NCBI GenBank assembly: GCA_900175165.2
Contig: FWWN02000665.1
Coordinates: forward strand, 122,278-186,277
Direction of reading: 5' to 3'
DNA from: Rhizomucor pusillus
Taxonomy: Eukaryota; Mucoromycota; Mucoromycetes; Mucorales; Lichtheimiaceae
Length of the DNA stretch: 64,000 bases
Shown: positions 61,348 to 64,000 of the stretch, piece after piece
Layout: the number at the start of each line of letters is the position of its first letter
How positions within the stretch are numbered: position 1 is the first letter of the stretch
Notes under the pieces: generated by a model
Seen by the model: the letters and a program-made list of their open reading frames with translations, nothing else
What the model was told of the DNA's origin: nothing
Databases searched by the model: none
Made by a program: the position numbers and the translations under genes

Positions 61348-62204
61348 AACCAATGCTCTTATTGCGTAATTATTTGGTAGAATCAACGTAGTAAACTAGT
61401 TCAAGTGTAAGCCATCAAACATTTTGATGCCACAAGGTTACTTTATTTTGAGGAAAGATTTGCGGTACCAAAGATGCTAATTAACGACAACTACAACTAA
61501 GTTTGGTCACTGCAAAAATGAAAATGGGTAATCAGTATTAGATATTTGAATAGTTGTCTCTTTTAAGTACATACCATCGTGAGCAAACCACTGTTGCAGT
61601 TGTCGCAGTCAGCATCTCGGCAGCACAAATGTTCCTTCTGAGTTAGTCTATAGTTAAAAACGGCGATTCCTGAATAAAATATACATACCAGAGCGAGTTA
61701 TGCAAGCGTCACCCGTTTTTGTTACGGGGGTTTCAAGTAAACGTAGATAAAAGATATATGCAAAGATTCAAAGGGCGGAAGACAGCAATAAAGGGACTTG
61801 AAAGCAAAGTAACATGGCCCGGACAGAGACAGTAGCAAGCAAAGACTTCCCGGCGGCAGACGGATCCTTCACCAAGCATAGATGAGCTAGAAATAAAAGA
61901 CGGTCAGAGAATATTCTTTATATCTACATTCAACAAATACCTTTGACTTTCGATGCGTATAAAGTCACCGTCTGTCACCGAGCAGCAGGTAAAAGAAGAA
62001 AAAGTTTTCGGACGGGCCTTTTCATTTTATACAGGTGTCCCAGCCAGAGTCTAAACAGACGAAAATTTGACAAGGCTTTAAAACAATACTCAACGTACAT
62101 GGCATGGCAAAATCTGCTCAACACGTCCCAAGTCCATCGGTTTTGTCAAGCAGACACTTTACAGACTTGTTCTAGAGAAATTCGTATCTTCGAGATTTAA
62201 CTGG
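61348..62204. other. Gene-poor region
   Basis: About 860 bp. No convincing gene. On the minus strand at about 61570-61650 an exon-like Cys-rich stretch (KEHLCCRDADCDNCNSG) sits between good splice signals, but the neighbouring exon does not stay in frame. Confidence 0.3.
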
Positions 62205-62433
62205 TTACGGCGCTGCCTCGTACTCGGTGATAATCCAATCTCCTTTGTAATATTGCTGCGATCTCAACACTCCAAGTAAAAGGAGATTGGGGAGATTGGA
62301 CATCACGTAAGGTTCCAGACCCAGCAGATCAATGTAATTTTGAGTATCTGTTCCAAAGTACGCAGATGAACATGTTATGGAGAGATGCCCAGAAATACAT
62401 ACCAATATTTACATTCCATGTAAAAAGCGTCAT
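62205..62433 (-). CDS. Possible small protein (about 57 aa), two exons
   Basis: From the ATG at 62433 (MTLFTWNVNI), a GTATGT donor and a GGAACAG acceptor join to DTQNYIDLLGLEPYVMSNLP and the tail GDWIITEYEAAP, stop at 62205. The joined frame reads like a real short protein. No family is recognised. It may be the 3' end of a larger, partly lost gene. Confidence 0.38.
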
Positions 62434-63111
62434 TTATCTATTTAAGACTATCGGATATCTTACTTTTTGGATTGGTTGGGAAAACAGTGCTTTTTGGCAG
62501 CTGTAGCAGCTAAATGAGCAGTTACTCATATTCTAAGCAAATGCTGTATAAACTAGTTTGAGCAAATCTGGTAGCTCCTAGGCGAGATTAATGAGCGAAA
62601 TACGAAATAAGACAGCGACATATACAGTATTTGAGGAATACACTTCAGATAATACGATGTTCCAAATGATCTTTATTATAATACTTGGGAGACATGATTT
62701 GAGCATAAATCCGAAATCGATCAATTTGCATACACCTTTTCCAGAAATTTTGTTATTGCAATATGTCGTTTTGGTGTATAAATGTATTATAAAATTTCAC
62801 AAAATGCGACATTACTTTTGGGAAAAAGTGTATATACTACTTGTTAGTATGATTGCTGCTAGATTTGAGATTATGACTGGTACTGCTTTGAATGGGTACT
62901 ACCCATATACAGTAAGATATATTAGAGAATAAATTGGATATTTGATTTTTCTAAAGGATGGCTCAATTGATGTAGTATTGGCACACGCTGCCGTAAAAGT
63001 GATGCATAAAGATGAAAACACTTGGACGTCTATAAAGTATTTCACAGACATGCGCCTTTTTGTTATTTGAAGTTGCAGCGCTCCGTTTACATCACAGTAA
63101 TACGGTGCATT
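62434..63111. other. AT-rich spacer
   Basis: About 680 bp of AT-rich DNA between the small ORF and the Crypton relic. A 113-codon + frame at 62591-62932 has a composition expected from AT-rich noncoding DNA. I do not call it. Confidence 0.3.
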
Positions 63112-63535
63112 TCAGTCATCAAAGACATACCCTTGGATTGCAAGATCTCGAGCGCCGTTCCCACAAAACGCATGCAGTTTTCTTCTTTGGAGATATACCG
63201 GACGCTTTACACTGGTATCTCATATCCTTTTTTGGATCGTTAGAGTAGACAAGTTATGTGTCTCACCATTTAGCTTCAACAAGCGGTGAAAGTAGATCTG
63301 GAAATTCCTCCTTCATGACATGGAAACGGAAGTAAAGATGTAGTGCTAATGCGAATACTGGAGATTCCAATACATTATTGTGTGGAAGTATCCCCACATA
63401 GTCCATTCTGCTATTCTTCACAGACAAATTTACATATCTTTGTTTTGTATTTCTTTGCCTCAAATCACAAGCTTACTACGTTTGTTTTCCCTGGTTTGAG
63501 TACAATGAGCAGGATGGTGGCATAGCACTGCAGAT
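63112..63535 (-). mobile_element. Decayed Crypton-type tyrosine recombinase
   Basis: On the minus strand the Crypton order is readable across several frames. LKPGKTN comes first (~63490), followed by RMDYVGILPHNNVLESPV then FALALHLYFRFH (~63390-63300), then GISPKKKT (~63190) and, one base out of frame, HAFCGNGARDLAIQGYVFDD, ending at a stop at 63112. The blocks correspond to the KTN, GALAFYxFxRFH and KKTHAGRxxGAR regions of fungal Cryptons (DNA transposons with a tyrosine recombinase). There are frameshifts and stops between blocks, so it is dead. I saw no ends or target-site repeats. Confidence 0.62.
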
Positions 63536-63732
63536 TTGACAAACGGATTTTCCTCAAATTATCCTCTCATCAAGGAAGCTGCGATTAATACATGTATAAG
63601 TCTGTCCCGAATCGATTTCCTAGGATATTGATAGTTAGTTCATAAGAGCTCTTAAGGCCAAACTATTTTATGGTTAAAGGAAAGAAAAAATATCTCGACA
63701 ATCGTTCTTTCTTGTAACCCAACCTAAAGCTA

Positions 63733-64000
63733 CTATGCTTTGAGCATGTGTTGAAGTACTGGTTGAGCAATGGCAGGGCGAGTGGTGCGAATGGTACTAT
63801 GCATTTCGGTAACGGCAAATCTTTCTCGAGCTTTGAGCAATCCCCAGATTAGTTCGCTCTTTTCAACTTGACCCCTTGCTGTCCTGAAGTCCAGCGTATT
63901 TGTGCTTCTTTGCACGTTGCAAGCAATTAAGAGGTTGACCGTTTCTGAAGATCCGAATAAGAATAAGAAGCAAACATTGGATTGTTGTATAAGGTAGTAA
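63733..64000 (-). CDS. 3' terminal exon of an unidentified gene running off the right edge
   Basis: The minus-strand frame ends at 63733 with AIAQPVLQHMLKA. An AG acceptor at about 63949 (TCTTCAG) precedes TVNLLIACNVQRS, RTARGQVEKSELIWGLLKAR and TIRTTRPAIAQPV. Protein-like and mostly helical. The rest lies beyond the window, so the family is unknown. Confidence 0.5.
   Translation of the reverse strand, partial: YYLIQQSNVCFLFLFGSSETVNLLIACNVQRSTNTLDFRTARGQVEKSELIWGLLKARERFAVTEMHSTIRTTRPAIAQPVLQHMLKA

Noticed and set aside
61570..61760. Cys-rich minus-strand exons (CCRDADCDNC)
   Set aside because: Splice signals look good but the exons cannot be joined in frame.
62591..62932. 113-codon + ORF
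   Set aside because: AT-rich, composition as expected of chance; no domain.

Overview
The window is eukaryotic nuclear DNA from a fungus, probably an early-diverging one (Mucoromycota-like). Almost every gene is split by short introns (mostly 43-90 bp, GTAAGT/YAG), genes are packed on both strands with 40-800 bp between them, and there are no operons. The gene content fits a saprotroph of that group: vezatin-like, kinesin-6, exo-polygalacturonase, a Fanzor relic and a Crypton relic. I cannot name a species. Reading frames were joined by hand across introns, and I checked that most joined CDS lengths are multiples of three.

Layout. 0-5 kb: saccharopine-dehydrogenase-like oxidoreductase (5' end cut by the window), APC10, a PRL-type phosphatase and a PQ-loop transporter, all on +. 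5.9-16.2 kb: a two-finger C2H2 protein, then RBBP5/Swd1 (COMPASS), an Mso1-like Sec1-binding protein and a very acidic NIPA/ZC3HC1-like protein on -, then an orphan single-pass membrane protein on +. 16.5-31 kb: kinesin-6 and Nse4 (SMC5/6) on +, facing an FCP1/CPL-like phosphatase, a DAG-lipase-like class 3 lipase and a Sec14-like protein on -. 31-41 kb: vezatin-like protein, SURF1/Shy1 head-to-head with a Nop6-like RRM protein, a secreted exo-polygalacturonase and an ACAA2-type thiolase. 41-53 kb: RING-CH membrane protein, an unusual S4 + pseudouridine-synthase-like + PrmC/HemK fusion, a decayed Fanzor gene, an intact RluA-family pseudouridine synthase and a two-RRM RBMS/MSSP protein. 54-61 kb: carboxyltransferase beta subunit, sugar transporter and GH47 mannosidase. 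61.3-64 kb is gene-poor and holds a Crypton tyrosine-recombinase relic and the last exon of a gene running off the right edge.

The most notable items are: (1) a Fanzor (eukaryotic TnpB-like RNA-guided nuclease) pseudogene at 44.7-48.4 kb with RuvC and zinc-ribbon landmarks but many frameshifts and stops; (2) the gene next to it, fusing an S4 domain, a pseudouridine-synthase domain that has lost its catalytic Asp, and a complete glutamine-N5-methyltransferase domain; (3) a decayed Crypton at the right end; (4) repeated use of GC-AG introns with the same GCAAGT donor. The genes do not form one pathway. Several are single-copy core cell-biology genes (APC/C, COMPASS, SMC5/6, cytochrome oxidase assembly) and the rest serve metabolism or secretion.
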